Source of the DNA: an uncultured Roseburia sp.
GTDB lineage: Bacteria; Bacillota; Clostridia; Lachnospirales; Lachnospiraceae
Direction of reading: 5' to 3'
DNA length: 64,000 bases
Assembly: GCA_947649645.1 (NCBI GenBank)
Contig: CANSSP010000010.1
Coordinates: 1-64,000, forward strand
Shown: piece by piece, positions 1 through 10,873 of the stretch
Layout of the letters: every line of letters starts with the position of its first letter
Numbering within the stretch: the stretch's first letter is position 1
Program-made: the position numbers and the translations under genes
The notes under the pieces: model-generated
The model's input: the letters and a program-made list of their open reading frames with translations, nothing else
Told to the model about the DNA's origin: nothing
Databases searched by the model: none

Positions 1-49
1 CGCTCGCCTGACTAGCGGGAGGTCAAGGGTTCGAGCCCCTTTGCTTCCA
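1..49 (+). tRNA. 3' part of a tRNA, probably tRNA-Val(GAC)
   Basis: T-arm AAGGG-TTCGAGC-CCCTT, acceptor 3' strand TGCTTCC + A73, 5-nt variable loop AGGTC, anticodon stem CTCGC/GCGGG with loop CTGACTA (anticodon GAC). 5' half is outside the window; CCA not encoded. Confidence 0.6.
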
Positions 50-77
50 TTTTTTATGCCCTTTTATAGCGGCTCAC

Positions 78-113
78 AAAGGTCAGCACAATATCGCGCT
101 GACCTTTCTTTTT
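78..113 (+). terminator. Rho-independent terminator after the tRNA
   Basis: Perfect 10-bp stem AAAGGTCAGC/GCTGACCTTT followed by CTTTTT. Confidence 0.8.
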
Positions 114-123
114 CATACGGCAA

Positions 124-787
124 TCATTTCGGGCGCTTTATTCCGCCTTTTCTTTTCAGCCCGAATCCGTGCAGATAGATTTCGGGGATATTAATTCTCC
201 CGTCTGTTGTTCTTATCACGATCCCCAGCGTCTCCAGGCATTCTAAAATTTCATGATCTGTTTTTCCCGGCAATCGTTCCCTCTCCGTTTCCGGCCAGTT
301 TTGCGGAACCAGATACGTCAGAAATTCATCCAGATCCATCAGCATTGTTTTATTTTTCAGACGTCTGATCAGATTCTGCAGCCATTGATACTCTTCTAAT
401 GTCAGCTCCTGCACACGATCGACAGAAACATGCGCCACTGCACCCTGCAGTCTCGTTGGCAGCAGCACACGTTCTTCTTCCAGGCTTTCCACATCCGTCT
501 TATGGCGCAGCATTTCTTCCGCCGCAAAGGCAAAACATTTTAAAAATGCTCTTGGCGCCACTTCCCCGTTTGCATCCTGGAGATGGTTTGGCACCCAGGT
601 ATAACTAAAACCACGCTTGGCGTCCTTTCCCATATAACGGCCAATCATTTTATCGATCAGCAGCCGAAATGACTCCTCGGAATCCCCTGGCAGATAAATT
701 GATCCGTCGTTACCGGAAACCAGCGGCCTAAAAACAGTCTGAAAAGGAACGGGAACGAAAAACGTGACTCTGTCACAGAAAGCTTAC
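124..787 (-). pseudogene. Probable 5'-truncated conserved protein (C-terminal part)
   Basis: ORF 124..648 stays open upstream of its listed ATG (...VSGNDGSIYLPGDSEESFRLLIDKMIGRYMGKD...) to a TAA near 788, with no convincing start or RBS; reads like the C-terminal part of a larger protein. Confidence 0.4.
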
Positions 788-857
788 CCGAAAAGTGATA
801 GACTACAGTCAGACACGAAAACAGAACAAAGCCAATAAAGAAAGGAATGGAACGCTT

Positions 858-1166
858 ATGTCCGTACTTATTGTAAACAAAGATAATTTCGATTCTGTAA
901 AAAGCAGCAGCAAACCCGTACTTCTGGATTTTTATGCCGACTGGTGCGGCCCCTGCCGCATGGTATCTCCCATCGTAGATGAGATCGCAGAGGAAAACCC
1001 GCAATACCTGATCGGCAAAATCAATGTAGACAGGGAGCCGGAACTGGCGCAGCAATTTAACGTCTTAAGCATACCCACTCTCGTAGTCATCAAAAACGAA
1101 AAAATCACAGGCCAGACTGCAGGCGTAAAACCGAAGCAGGACATTCTTGCCATGTTAGAGGGCTAA
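858..1166 (+). CDS. trxA: Thioredoxin
   Basis: DFYADWCGPCRM active site; start set at ATG 858 (MSVLIVNKDNF). Confidence 0.93.
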   Translation: MSVLIVNKDNFDSVKSSSKPVLLDFYADWCGPCRMVSPIVDEIAEENPQYLIGKINVDREPELAQQFNVLSIPTLVVIKNEKITGQTAGVKPKQDILAMLEG

Positions 1167-1829
1167 TTCACGGAGACGTTTTCTGTCAAGAATTGTGACG
1201 CCTCCTCTGGAAACTTCCACGATACCCTCACCGGCAAAATATTTCAGCATTCTTGACACAACCTCACGGGCAGACCCCATATACCGGGCAATCTGCCCGT
1301 GCGTCAGTGCGATGGTATCCGAACCGGTCCGCGCCGATTCGTCGGACAAAAAGATGGCCAGACGTCTGTCCATACTCATAAACAAAATCTGCTGCATCAC
1401 CCACATCACATCCGAAAAGCGGCTGACGGCAGTTTCCAGCGCAAATATCCGGATGTCCGGGTTCCGCTCCGAAACCGCCGCAAAAGCAGCCCCGCTGACC
1501 ACACAGCACTCGCTGTCCTCCTCTGCGTCCACAAACACATCAAATGTGACGGCGGACAGCACGCAGGAGGCAGACAGCATACACAGATCACCTTTGTGCA
1601 GACGGTAAAGTGTGATATCTTTCCCCTCATCCGACATCATATAAAGTCTCAGACTCCCCGAACGGACAAGGATCACACCGGAACATTCACTGCCGTCGTG
1701 AATATTCTTTCCCCTCGGATAAGTATAAATATAGGAATTCTGACAGATATAAGCCCTGTCCGTATCCGATATCTTCCCCCAGAAAGGAAAGATTTCCCTG
1801 TATATCGCTTCAAACATCCCCTCTGACAT
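1155..1829 (-). CDS. Crp/Fnr family transcriptional regulator
   Basis: cNMP-binding-like N-terminus plus winged HTH (LTHGQIARYMGSAREVVSRMLKYF). Confidence 0.9.
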   Translation of the reverse strand: MSEGMFEAIYREIFPFWGKISDTDRAYICQNSYIYTYPRGKNIHDGSECSGVILVRSGSLRLYMMSDEGKDITLYRLHKGDLCMLSASCVLSAVTFDVFVDAEEDSECCVVSGAAFAAVSERNPDIRIFALETAVSRFSDVMWVMQQILFMSMDRRLAIFLSDESARTGSDTIALTHGQIARYMGSAREVVSRMLKYFAGEGIVEVSRGGVTILDRKRLRELAL

Positions 1830-1943
1830 TCTGCTTTCACTCTCCCTTTCATATTTTAAGGAAACCGGTCCGACCTAAGCCGGACGCCCGCAGAATTTCA
1901 TTATAAATGGTTCCGCCTTTTCTGTCCACACTTCAAGGCATTT

Positions 1944-3740
1944 TCACTTACAGAAAACCGTCTCTCTTCCTTCGGTAATCCCGTTTTCGTTGAAAGCATC
2001 CACGCGTACATAGTACGATCTTCCTTTTACCAGCGCGCCGATTATCTTTTCTTCGCCAAAAATCTGGCAGCTGTGATAGAGTTTTTCGGGACTGCTGCCC
2101 CACAAAATATTGTATCCGACCGCATCTTCCCCTTTCACCGTAACTTTCATGTCGAGGTCACTTACGCGCTCTGCCGTAAACGACAAAACCTCCGGTTTTC
2201 TGCCGTCTCCGATGCCAAAGACACGCAGACCCGAAATACAGGGCTGCTGAGCGTAAGGCACCGCAAATACCGTCAGTTTCAGAAACCGGATATTTATCCC
2301 GTCTTCCCGCACCACAAGATCGTGGGAAAGATCCGTATCCGTTTCCGACTTGTCCTCAATCACGGTGTAATGCTCTCCGTCCGCGGAGCCCTCCAGCTTC
2401 CAGCGCGTCGCATAATCCGTCTCGTCAATGTAGCGCGCCTGCGTCGTCCCGCGAATCTCCCCCGGCACCGGAATATGGATCTGATCGTCCGCAAAATTGA
2501 TCTGGACGGCGCGGACATCGCTCACCTTTCCCAGGTCGACCGAAATCCACTCGCCCGGGTCTGCGGAGGCCGCCCTCCACCAGGTCTGCACATTTTCATC
2601 CGTCGCAAGCTCCGGCCCGCAGCCCGGCACAGACGAGGAAGCTTTTGCCTCCTTCCCGTAACTTAACAGATACCATTCCGGTTTTTTCCAGGGATCCGTC
2701 TCTTTGTCACAGACCGCAGACGGCCAGTCGCCATAGCGCTGATTGCAGAAAAGCTCCCCGTCCGCGTCAAACCCGGCCCTCCAGAGGCCGACGCGGCGCT
2801 CGAAATCAAAGTTCCGGCTGATCTGCATCGTGGAGGCATGCCAGAGATTCCCCTGTTTGTCCCACATCGTGGAGCCGTGCCCCGCGCCCCGGATAAAACC
2901 GCCCGGCTTATAGGAATACGGATTGTTTTCTGCCAGCACAAATGGTCCCAGCGGAGCGTCCCCGACATAGACGGCGTCCGCATAAATATTGTACTGCGTA
3001 CCCGGACACGCGTACTGCAGATAATATTTTCCCTGGTATTTCGTCATCCACGCCCCCTCAATATAAGGCGCGTCGCTTAACATCCCCTTAATCAGCGGGA
3101 TATATTCCTTCGGAAAGTCCTCTTCTGTGCTGTTCTGCGCTTTTAAAAACTGTGCAAAGGCAGTCTCCACTTCCTCCGCCGTCTTCGGACATTTACTGTG
3201 ATTTTCCCCGGCCCGCTCATATCCTTTGCTCCAGGCGTCCCCGGATACCACCGCTTTTTTCTCTCCGAGCGGATGCATCGTCTCCGGGTCAAGCTCCACG
3301 CCCCAGACCGGCGTCACGTTAGAGCACCCCCAGTAAAAATACAGCCTTCCATCGTCATCCTGGAACAGGTTCGGATCCCAGAAATCAAACGTGCCTCTGA
3401 TTTCCTCGTACGGGCCGTTTATGACATCCTTCGTCCGGTAAAAATGACAGGGTTCCCCGCGCTTTGATGCCGAAAAATAAACGTATTCCCCGACTACCCT
3501 TACGTCCGGCGCATAATCATAGAGCGGCAGGTTTTCTGGCAGCCTGTGACTTTCCCAGCAGGCCAGATCATCCGACACCCAGACGCTCAGCTGCATCGAC
3601 GCAAACAGATAATAGCGCCCCTTAAAACAGATCATCGACGGATCTGCCGCCTCCCTTCCGATGCGGATGCCGCCTCTGCGCTGGTCGGCGTTAAACTGGT
3701 ACCGGTAATTGACATTGACTGGATTACAATAATATTTCAT
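1944..3740 (-). CDS. Glycoside hydrolase family 43-like protein with F5/8 type C (discoidin) domain
   Basis: RGGIRIGREAADPSMICFKGRYYLFAS (GH43 beta-propeller start) and WWRAASADPGEWISVDLGKVSDVRAVQI (F5/8C). Confidence 0.8.
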   Translation of the reverse strand: MKYYCNPVNVNYRYQFNADQRRGGIRIGREAADPSMICFKGRYYLFASMQLSVWVSDDLACWESHRLPENLPLYDYAPDVRVVGEYVYFSASKRGEPCHFYRTKDVINGPYEEIRGTFDFWDPNLFQDDDGRLYFYWGCSNVTPVWGVELDPETMHPLGEKKAVVSGDAWSKGYERAGENHSKCPKTAEEVETAFAQFLKAQNSTEEDFPKEYIPLIKGMLSDAPYIEGAWMTKYQGKYYLQYACPGTQYNIYADAVYVGDAPLGPFVLAENNPYSYKPGGFIRGAGHGSTMWDKQGNLWHASTMQISRNFDFERRVGLWRAGFDADGELFCNQRYGDWPSAVCDKETDPWKKPEWYLLSYGKEAKASSSVPGCGPELATDENVQTWWRAASADPGEWISVDLGKVSDVRAVQINFADDQIHIPVPGEIRGTTQARYIDETDYATRWKLEGSADGEHYTVIEDKSETDTDLSHDLVVREDGINIRFLKLTVFAVPYAQQPCISGLRVFGIGDGRKPEVLSFTAERVSDLDMKVTVKGEDAVGYNILWGSSPEKLYHSCQIFGEEKIIGALVKGRSYYVRVDAFNENGITEGRETVFCK

Positions 3741-6427
3741 CTTTCACCTCTCACATACAAGTGTAATTCTCCTGTGATTCCACTTCCGCATGCCGGCGGT
3801 GCCGCCAGCATTTTCCGATATCCTTCCAGCAGCGGATAACACTGGCGCTCCAGCGTCGTCGCAACCTCGATGGCCAGAATATTTTCCCCTGCCTTTCCGG
3901 AAAGCGCATACCGGTACTCCGGCACGATCTGAATCCCCGCGCTTTCTCCGTTTAAAAAAACTTCCACGCCCTCACAGGCATCCGTGATCACAAGCAGAAG
4001 ACTGGCATCCTCTTTCAGCGAAAACCAGGTTTCATACCGGACATATCCGGAAAACTCCGGCTGCTCCTGCGCAAGCGTATCCGGCAGCGCTGCCTGCCGC
4101 GCCTCACCGAATGCAGGGTAGGCAGCACCCTCGCAGACTGCGCGCGTAAAGCCGGCCAGCCTGATCTCTTCCCCACAGCCTTCCGTTTCAGACGCATCAT
4201 TCCCATACATGCCGTCCCCCAAAAAATCGCACTCGCCGCAGACGAGAAAACAGCTTTTTAACGGTTCGATGCAGACCGAAACTTCCACGCCTTCCTGCGT
4301 TCCGGCGGATTCTGCCTGTTCCACACGGTTAAACCACCCGTCATACCGAAAAACCGTTTCCTTTTCCACCGGCAGCACAACCGTTCCGCGCCAGACCTTT
4401 GTTCCCTCGTTCACCAGCAGGAAGAGCTCTGTTTCTCCGTGAACCTGCAGGATGCGGATCCTCTCGTCAGCCGGAGCAATCTTCGGACATTTTATCCCCA
4501 GTCCTTCCACCGTATCCGCCAGCTTATCCAGGGATACAACAGGGCAGTCCGCCAGAACCTGCGGCAGTCCTTCCTCACCTCCACAGAGTCCTTCCGGTCT
4601 TTCGTCCACAAAATACACCGGCAGTCCGGCCTCTTTTAACCGCACAAGGCCCGATGCGGCCGCCTCCGGCAGCCTTCTGCAGCCCGGCACAAGAAAAACA
4701 TGGTACTCCTGCCCGTTTACGACAAACGGACAGCCATAAGCAGCCTGATACCGCCCGGGATCCGCAAAAACGTCCGCCGGAATCACGTGGCAGTCCATCT
4801 GTCTGTCATAAAGCCTGCGCAGCGGTTTCTCAAACGGCATCGCATTCCCGTCACACCATTCCGCCTCGCCGTGATAGAGAATCGCGACAGGAACCACATG
4901 TTTTCCGGAGCTTGTGAGCGTCGCCACACGGTTCATATAGCGCATCAGCTCCCCGAAATGGCGGTACTGCGGATTGTGCCCGTGCGCATAAAAGTGCGGC
5001 GGACAGTCGGGATCCGGAAAATCCGCTCCGCTGAAGGCATGCGGTACAAAGTAATTGATACCCCGCACAAGGAAATGGTCCGCCAGGTATTTTTCCAGCT
5101 TTACCCCCTCCTCCCAGCCATAATTGCCAAAAATCTCACACATCGCATTTCCATGTTTATGCGGTTCGATCGCCGCCGCGCTCTGCGCCAGTTTTGCAAG
5201 GCCATAGTGGTAAAATTCACCGTTGCGCGGACGGCGCATCGGATTCAGCGCCGGCCCGTCCTCACCCTGCGGAAGCACCTGGCCGCCAATATCGTCAATG
5301 CCTGCCATATCCTGTCCGTAAAGCCCCCGGAAATAATGGCCGAGGCTTGAGCCGGTCCGGCAATGCTGACCGTCGTCCTCGATTACATGGCCGATATAGG
5401 AAACACCGTGAGCCCTGCACCAGTCCCCGATCTGTTCACTGAAATTTTTCTGTACCAGCTTTGTCATCTCTTCCATATAGACCGTGTGGACAAACGATGT
5501 CTCTGCATCCGTCTCCTCCTGCCAGAGAGCCGAAAGACGCCTCTCCCAGCCTTCTCCCAGACGGCCCGAAACACGTTCTTTCAGAGTGCTGCCCCACGGC
5601 AGATCCTGGTTACAGCCCAAAATATTGCCCTTCTGGTATAGCATACCGTTTCCCAGCTCCGGTTCATCCGAAAAAAATCCCACAATTGTGCTCCCGAAAT
5701 CGTCGGCATAGCGGGCATAATGCGGCTCATAGACGGCATCGATCAGAAGACGACAGCTCTCCTTTTCCGTCATATTGATATAATCCCTGTGATAACCGCT
5801 GTTATGGCTCGCCGTCACCACCTCAAGCACCCACTTTCCCGCGCTCTTTTCAAACAGGACCTTCTCTCCGTCAAGACATTCCTTCAGATCGACTGCCGTC
5901 CCGTCTTCCTTCTTTGCGACAACGCTTAAGATCACATCCGTCGCGCTGTCAAAGACCCTGGCCGGCGGCTGGTTGAAAAACATGGCTTCCATTGCAGAGA
6001 GCCCTTCCTTTTTCTTAAGCCCGGGCGCGTCTAAAAGCCCCCGCTCCCTGAGATCAATCTCCTGTCTTCCCGCCGCTTTATCCAGTTTAAGTGTGTTACA
6101 AAAAATATTCTCCCTGCACAGCCCGGGGGCGGCGGAAGCCGCGGCGCCGTTTGCAAACCCGGTCGGAAAATGACTGTCGTCCAGAATCCACACCTTCATC
6201 CCACGTCTGCGCGCCTCATCTAAGATAACATCCATATCCTGCCACCACTTCGGCCCGCAGAAATCCGGATGCGGCCGGCTCTCCACGCAGACTGCCCCGC
6301 AGCCCGCTCCGCTGATGGCCGCCATCATCTCCCGCAGCGTCTCCCCGTCTTCCCCGTGCTGCCAGAAAAACGGCAGAATATGATTGTCCCATTCACCGTC
6401 AAGCAGCCTCTCGATTGTCTGATTCAT
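3737..6427 (-). CDS. Glycosyl hydrolase, GH106/alpha-L-rhamnosidase-like
   Basis: 896 aa; N-terminal WILDDSHFPTGFANG region and C-terminal galactose-binding-like domain; overlaps the GH43 gene by 4 bp. Confidence 0.6.
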   Translation of the reverse strand: MNQTIERLLDGEWDNHILPFFWQHGEDGETLREMMAAISGAGCGAVCVESRPHPDFCGPKWWQDMDVILDEARRRGMKVWILDDSHFPTGFANGAAASAAPGLCRENIFCNTLKLDKAAGRQEIDLRERGLLDAPGLKKKEGLSAMEAMFFNQPPARVFDSATDVILSVVAKKEDGTAVDLKECLDGEKVLFEKSAGKWVLEVVTASHNSGYHRDYINMTEKESCRLLIDAVYEPHYARYADDFGSTIVGFFSDEPELGNGMLYQKGNILGCNQDLPWGSTLKERVSGRLGEGWERRLSALWQEETDAETSFVHTVYMEEMTKLVQKNFSEQIGDWCRAHGVSYIGHVIEDDGQHCRTGSSLGHYFRGLYGQDMAGIDDIGGQVLPQGEDGPALNPMRRPRNGEFYHYGLAKLAQSAAAIEPHKHGNAMCEIFGNYGWEEGVKLEKYLADHFLVRGINYFVPHAFSGADFPDPDCPPHFYAHGHNPQYRHFGELMRYMNRVATLTSSGKHVVPVAILYHGEAEWCDGNAMPFEKPLRRLYDRQMDCHVIPADVFADPGRYQAAYGCPFVVNGQEYHVFLVPGCRRLPEAAASGLVRLKEAGLPVYFVDERPEGLCGGEEGLPQVLADCPVVSLDKLADTVEGLGIKCPKIAPADERIRILQVHGETELFLLVNEGTKVWRGTVVLPVEKETVFRYDGWFNRVEQAESAGTQEGVEVSVCIEPLKSCFLVCGECDFLGDGMYGNDASETEGCGEEIRLAGFTRAVCEGAAYPAFGEARQAALPDTLAQEQPEFSGYVRYETWFSLKEDASLLLVITDACEGVEVFLNGESAGIQIVPEYRYALSGKAGENILAIEVATTLERQCYPLLEGYRKMLAAPPACGSGITGELHLYVRGER

Positions 6428-6532
6428 ATGATCTCCTTTCCCGCGGCAGTTTTTACCCTGCGCCGCTCTTTCCAGAACAAATTCTCCATTGTGTTACAAA
6501 ATATCCCGTTGATACAGTCTTTATGGCTCTTC

Positions 6533-7384
6533 TCATACCACATACTTATTCAGAAATTCCGCGCTCACCTGAAGAGACTTCACCGGCGACTTTTCCACCC
6601 AGTTTTTGTGACTCTCCAGAATGACCGCATCCACCGGAACGGAAAGCGCCTGCGCCAAAAGCTCTGTAAGGTTCATATTGCCACAGCCCAGTTCCATGCT
6701 GTCGGACTTTAATATCGGCGTTATCGACGGGCCCGTCATGCGCGTCCCCCGGTCATTGATGTGATACAGCCGCATCCTTTTGCCCAGCATTTCCATAAGT
6801 GAAAGCGCCGATACGCCCGCCTCTGTCGGCCAGTATGAATCCAGCTCAAAATAAACAGATTCCGGATCCGTCTCCTCCACGATCAGCTCATAGGCTGTCT
6901 TTCCACGTGCAATCTTCCGAAATTCACAATTGTGGTTGTGGTACAGAAGATGGATCCCGCTCTTTTTCAGCACTTCCCCTGCGCGGTTTAAATCCTTCGC
7001 CAGGCCGCGCACCGCTTCCCTGTCCGAATAGTCAAACCGATACATTCCTGTGATCACAATTTTGTCCGTCCCAAACGCCTTTGCCTCTCCGATCACACGG
7101 TCGGGCTCCCGCTGAATGCTTCCCAGATCTTCGTGTATGCTGACAACCGATAGCCCTGCCTGTTTAACCAGCACCTTCCAGTCAGAACTTCCGCCCTTCC
7201 CTACCGGCATCCCTGCCATTTTTGTCATCGCGCGCACCAGAAATGATGTGGGGCGTATCATAAAACCGTTGAGTTCAATGCCCTGATATCCGGCATCTCT
7301 GATCGCCGCCAGCGTCTCTCTGGTCTGGTTTTCATTTTTCGTCACTGTCCCGAGCATAATCTGCTGCACTGCCCTGATTGCCAT
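6533..7384 (-). CDS. Sugar phosphate isomerase/epimerase (xylose isomerase-like TIM barrel)
   Basis: YQGIELNGF...VVSIHEDLG...LLYHNHNCEF...FELDSYW... Confidence 0.85.
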   Translation of the reverse strand: MAIRAVQQIMLGTVTKNENQTRETLAAIRDAGYQGIELNGFMIRPTSFLVRAMTKMAGMPVGKGGSSDWKVLVKQAGLSVVSIHEDLGSIQREPDRVIGEAKAFGTDKIVITGMYRFDYSDREAVRGLAKDLNRAGEVLKKSGIHLLYHNHNCEFRKIARGKTAYELIVEETDPESVYFELDSYWPTEAGVSALSLMEMLGKRMRLYHINDRGTRMTGPSITPILKSDSMELGCGNMNLTELLAQALSVPVDAVILESHKNWVEKSPVKSLQVSAEFLNKYVV

Positions 7385-7755
7385 AATAAACCTCCATGCT
7401 AAAGCTGATTTTGCGGCCGTCCGTGTCCGAAATGTCAGATTTCGGTCTGCGATTCAGATATGTACCAGCTTTATTGTAATAAAAACACACCGATTCAAAA
7501 AGGTTCTGAATTGACCGGAAAACTGTCCTCATTTTCGATACCACAGAACACTTTTCATCCTTTTTTTCAGTTTACCTTAGATTTTTCTTTTGCGCGTTGT
7601 ATTTTTCATTATTTCGTTCGAAAATTCAATCACATACTCTTTTCCAGATACAAACGAACTGCATTTCAGTTGTCACATCTGTATACCAGCTATATAATAT
7701 ACACAAAAAACAACATCCTGGCGCCCTTCCACATCACACCCACAAGGACTTCAAT

Positions 7756-8352
7756 ATGAAAAACCAGAACAGAACACGATATGATAAAACCGCACAATTG
7801 ATGCAGCAGACCCTGGTACGCATGGTTCAGCGCAACGGCTACGATCACGTTACCATTTCAGCCCTGTGCAAATGCGCCGGTGTAAACCGATCCACATTTT
7901 ATGCACACTACGAAAACCTCAGTGATCTTGTTGCGGAGACGATGGATCAGATCATTCAGGATTTCATAAAAAATACGCCTTCCCTGCACCGTTCGTCCGC
8001 AGACGAAGAACAGCGCCGTCTCCCCCCGGATTCCTGCCCGATACGCAGGGAAAGCCTGCTGCCGTATCTCGAATATGTATACCATCACCAGGCCCTTTAC
8101 CTTATGTATATTCGCAACCAATCCGTTTTTAACAGTGGCCACAGGTACGAAAATCAGTTACATGAACAGCTTTTTATTCCCCTATTTCAGAGCCTGGGCA
8201 TCCGAAACCCCGCAGTAATCCGCTATTTTACCGGGTATTACCTGGCCGGAATCACATCCATCCTGTCATCCTGGGTAAAACAAGGGTGTCCGGAATCCTG
8301 TGAAGATATCGCCGTTATCATAGAATCCTGTGTAAAACTACAGTTCCGGTAA
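7756..8352 (+). CDS. TetR/AcrR family regulator
   Basis: TISALCKCAGVNRSTFYAHYENLSDLV HTH; start set at ATG 7756. Confidence 0.85.
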   Translation: MKNQNRTRYDKTAQLMQQTLVRMVQRNGYDHVTISALCKCAGVNRSTFYAHYENLSDLVAETMDQIIQDFIKNTPSLHRSSADEEQRRLPPDSCPIRRESLLPYLEYVYHHQALYLMYIRNQSVFNSGHRYENQLHEQLFIPLFQSLGIRNPAVIRYFTGYYLAGITSILSSWVKQGCPESCEDIAVIIESCVKLQFR

Positions 8353-8452
8353 ACCGACATTTTTTCAAAACCTGTCGTTCCTTTTCCACAGATATTTTTA
8401 TATACTGACTGCATCAGAAAACCATTTTTATTCCAGGAGGAGCATTACAGAT

Positions 8453-8971
8453 ATGAAACAATCAGAACATTACTGGGCGAGACAGGACGATTACCGCAAG
8501 GTGACAGAGCAGATGAAAAACAGCGATATGGGACGCAGTGATTTTGAAAATGCAATTGTCGAAAAGATCTACCGCTGGTGGAAAGACTGGAAACCTGACT
8601 ACGAAGGCTGGCTTACATGTGCAGATACGCTGTACAGGGAAGACTGTATCATTGAAGCCATCGGTCCGAAACCACAGCTTTATTCCGACTACCGCAAGGC
8701 CATGAAATACCAGAGAGACGCGTTTCGCATGGATATGGGAAAAATCGAGCGATGCGTTGTCGAAAAAGACACTCTGACGATTTTCTACAAAATGTATATG
8801 ACCCCACGCTCCGATATGGGCTCCCTGAAAAAAGGCGAAACCTATGTGATCAGGGTAACGGAATTTAACACATTCGAGCCGGGAGACGACGGCTGCGATC
8901 CGATGGTTAACCATCTGCTTCTCATCGCCACCGCACCGGGAAGTGAATGTGAAAAAAATCAGAGTCCGTAA
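8453..8971 (+). CDS. SnoaL/NTF2-like hypothetical protein
   Basis: Good RBS (aggaggag) and SnoaL-like composition. Confidence 0.5.
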   Translation: MKQSEHYWARQDDYRKVTEQMKNSDMGRSDFENAIVEKIYRWWKDWKPDYEGWLTCADTLYREDCIIEAIGPKPQLYSDYRKAMKYQRDAFRMDMGKIERCVVEKDTLTIFYKMYMTPRSDMGSLKKGETYVIRVTEFNTFEPGDDGCDPMVNHLLLIATAPGSECEKNQSP

Positions 8972-9277
8972 ACATCCAGACAAATATCTCCGACTTTTTT
9001 CAAAGGCCACAATTCCAAGTATTTCCAATTACATGGAAACAGGTTTCCGTCTGGCGGTACAGCCCGGATTACAAGGGCGGTACCGTCAGATACCCTGCTC
9101 GATACGATCTGTTTCAGTACCCACGCAATAAAAGCCATCAATCACGGGAAAACGAACACATTAACGAATTTTCAGACTCGCCGATCCCAGACATGTGCTA
9201 TAATACGGAGCACCAGGTAAATCTGTCGTGCAGTATAACACGGACATTCTGATTGCAAAAGAAAGCGAGGAAAGAGC

Positions 9278-10597
9278 ATGCAAAAATTTAATTCTGATTT
9301 CTATATCGGCGCTGCCACCGCCGCACACCAGGTGGAAGGAAATAACACCCACAGCGACCTCTGGGCAATGGAACAGATGAAGACGACCAGCTTTACGGAA
9401 CCATCCCTGGACGCAGTCGATCACTATAACCTATATGAGGAAGATATCGCCCTGATGGAAAAAGCCGGCCTGAACGCTTACCGCTTCTCAATCGAGTGGG
9501 CAAGAATCGAACCGGAAGAAAACTGCTTTGACGAGGCTGCGCTTGCACACTACCAGAACGTCATCGCCTGCTGCAAAAAACACGGACTGGAACCGTTCGT
9601 GACCCTCCACCACTTTTCTTCCCCGAAATGGCTGATCGGCAAGGGAGGCTGGGAAGCAGAGACGACACCGGATGATTTTGAAAAATACGTGCGTTATGTC
9701 ATGCGGGCCATCGGTAAAGACGTAAAATATGTCTGCACGATCAACGAGGCAAATATGGGCCTTCAGATTGCCGCCATCATGGAGCGCTACAAAAGACAGA
9801 TGATGGCACAGATGGCAAAGGCACAGATGACCGCGCCGCAGCCAGAAAACGCCGCAGAGACGGACGGCAACGTACAGGTGGGCATCAATCTGGAAAAAAT
9901 GATGGCGGATCAGAAACTGGCCGCGCAGGAGAATCTGGAAGTGTTCGGCGTCGAAAAAGCAGAAAACTTTACGTCCATGCGGACCGCCCAGGGCGATCTC
10001 CTTATTATGCGCGCCCATCAGAAGGCAAAAACCGTGATCAGGGAGCTTTTCCCAAAAATCAAAGTCGGCCTGACCTTAAGTCTGCACGACATCCAGGCAC
10101 AGCCCGGCGGAGAAGCACGGGCACAGAAAGAATGGGACGATGAATTTATACACTACCTTCCATATATAAAGGAGGATGATTTCCTCGGCGTGCAGAACTA
10201 CACGCGCTCCCTCATCGGCCCCGACGGACAGCTTCCGGCCCCCGACGACGCTGAACTCACCCAGATGAACTATGAATTTTACCCCGAGGCCCTCGAAAAT
10301 GTCATCCGCAGAGTCGCCGGCAGCTTTCCCGGTGAACTGATCGTCACGGAAAACGGCATCGCCACCGCCGACGATGCCCGCAGAATCGCATTTATCCGCC
10401 GCGCCCTTACCGGGGTGGAAAACTGCCTTAAAGACGGTATTGCACTCAGAGGTTACTTCCACTGGAGTCTTTTGGACAATTTCGAATGGCAGAAAGGCTA
10501 CAGCATGACATTCGGGCTGATCGCGGTCGACCGCACGACACAGACACGCCTTCCCAAAGAAAGCCTTTCTTTCCTCGGAAGTTTTTCTTCCAGATAA
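9278..10597 (+). CDS. Glycoside hydrolase family 1 (beta-glucosidase type)
   Basis: GAATAAHQVEG, YRFSIEWARIEP, TINEAN and LIVTENGI motifs. Confidence 0.93.
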   Translation: MQKFNSDFYIGAATAAHQVEGNNTHSDLWAMEQMKTTSFTEPSLDAVDHYNLYEEDIALMEKAGLNAYRFSIEWARIEPEENCFDEAALAHYQNVIACCKKHGLEPFVTLHHFSSPKWLIGKGGWEAETTPDDFEKYVRYVMRAIGKDVKYVCTINEANMGLQIAAIMERYKRQMMAQMAKAQMTAPQPENAAETDGNVQVGINLEKMMADQKLAAQENLEVFGVEKAENFTSMRTAQGDLLIMRAHQKAKTVIRELFPKIKVGLTLSLHDIQAQPGGEARAQKEWDDEFIHYLPYIKEDDFLGVQNYTRSLIGPDGQLPAPDDAELTQMNYEFYPEALENVIRRVAGSFPGELIVTENGIATADDARRIAFIRRALTGVENCLKDGIALRGYFHWSLLDNFEWQKGYSMTFGLIAVDRTTQTRLPKESLSFLGSFSSR

Positions 10598-10624
10598 CGC
10601 TCAGGCTATCGCAAGGAGACACGC

Positions 10625-10855
10625 ATGAAACTTAAAGAAAACACAAACCTCGCCGATTTCATCTGCAAGGTAAAGGAATGCCGCTCCGCCGTCACCTTCC
10701 ACTCCGCAGAGGGGGATATACTGGCGCTTCAGTCCGCACTGTGCCAGTATATCTTTGCATCACTGCAGACACATCCAGAGCTTTTAAAAGACAGCCTTAT
10801 TGTCTGTGAAAACGAAGCAGACTATGCCGTTTTAAAAGACTATATCAAAGCTTAA
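10625..10855 (+). CDS. Small conserved hypothetical protein
   Basis: 76 aa, close operon spacing after GH1. Confidence 0.55.
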   Translation: MKLKENTNLADFICKVKECRSAVTFHSAEGDILALQSALCQYIFASLQTHPELLKDSLIVCENEADYAVLKDYIKA

Positions 10856-10873
10856 GCAAGGATCATTCTGTTT

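Noticed and set aside
657-1055. 132-aa minus-strand ORF over the thioredoxin gene
   Set aside because: Antisense to trx; the real minus-strand signal upstream of 648 is in a different frame.
3790-6712. Many plus-strand ORFs of 60-216 aa opposite the GH43/GH106-like genes
   Set aside because: GC-rich antisense shadow frames of well-supported minus-strand genes; no RBS or family motif.
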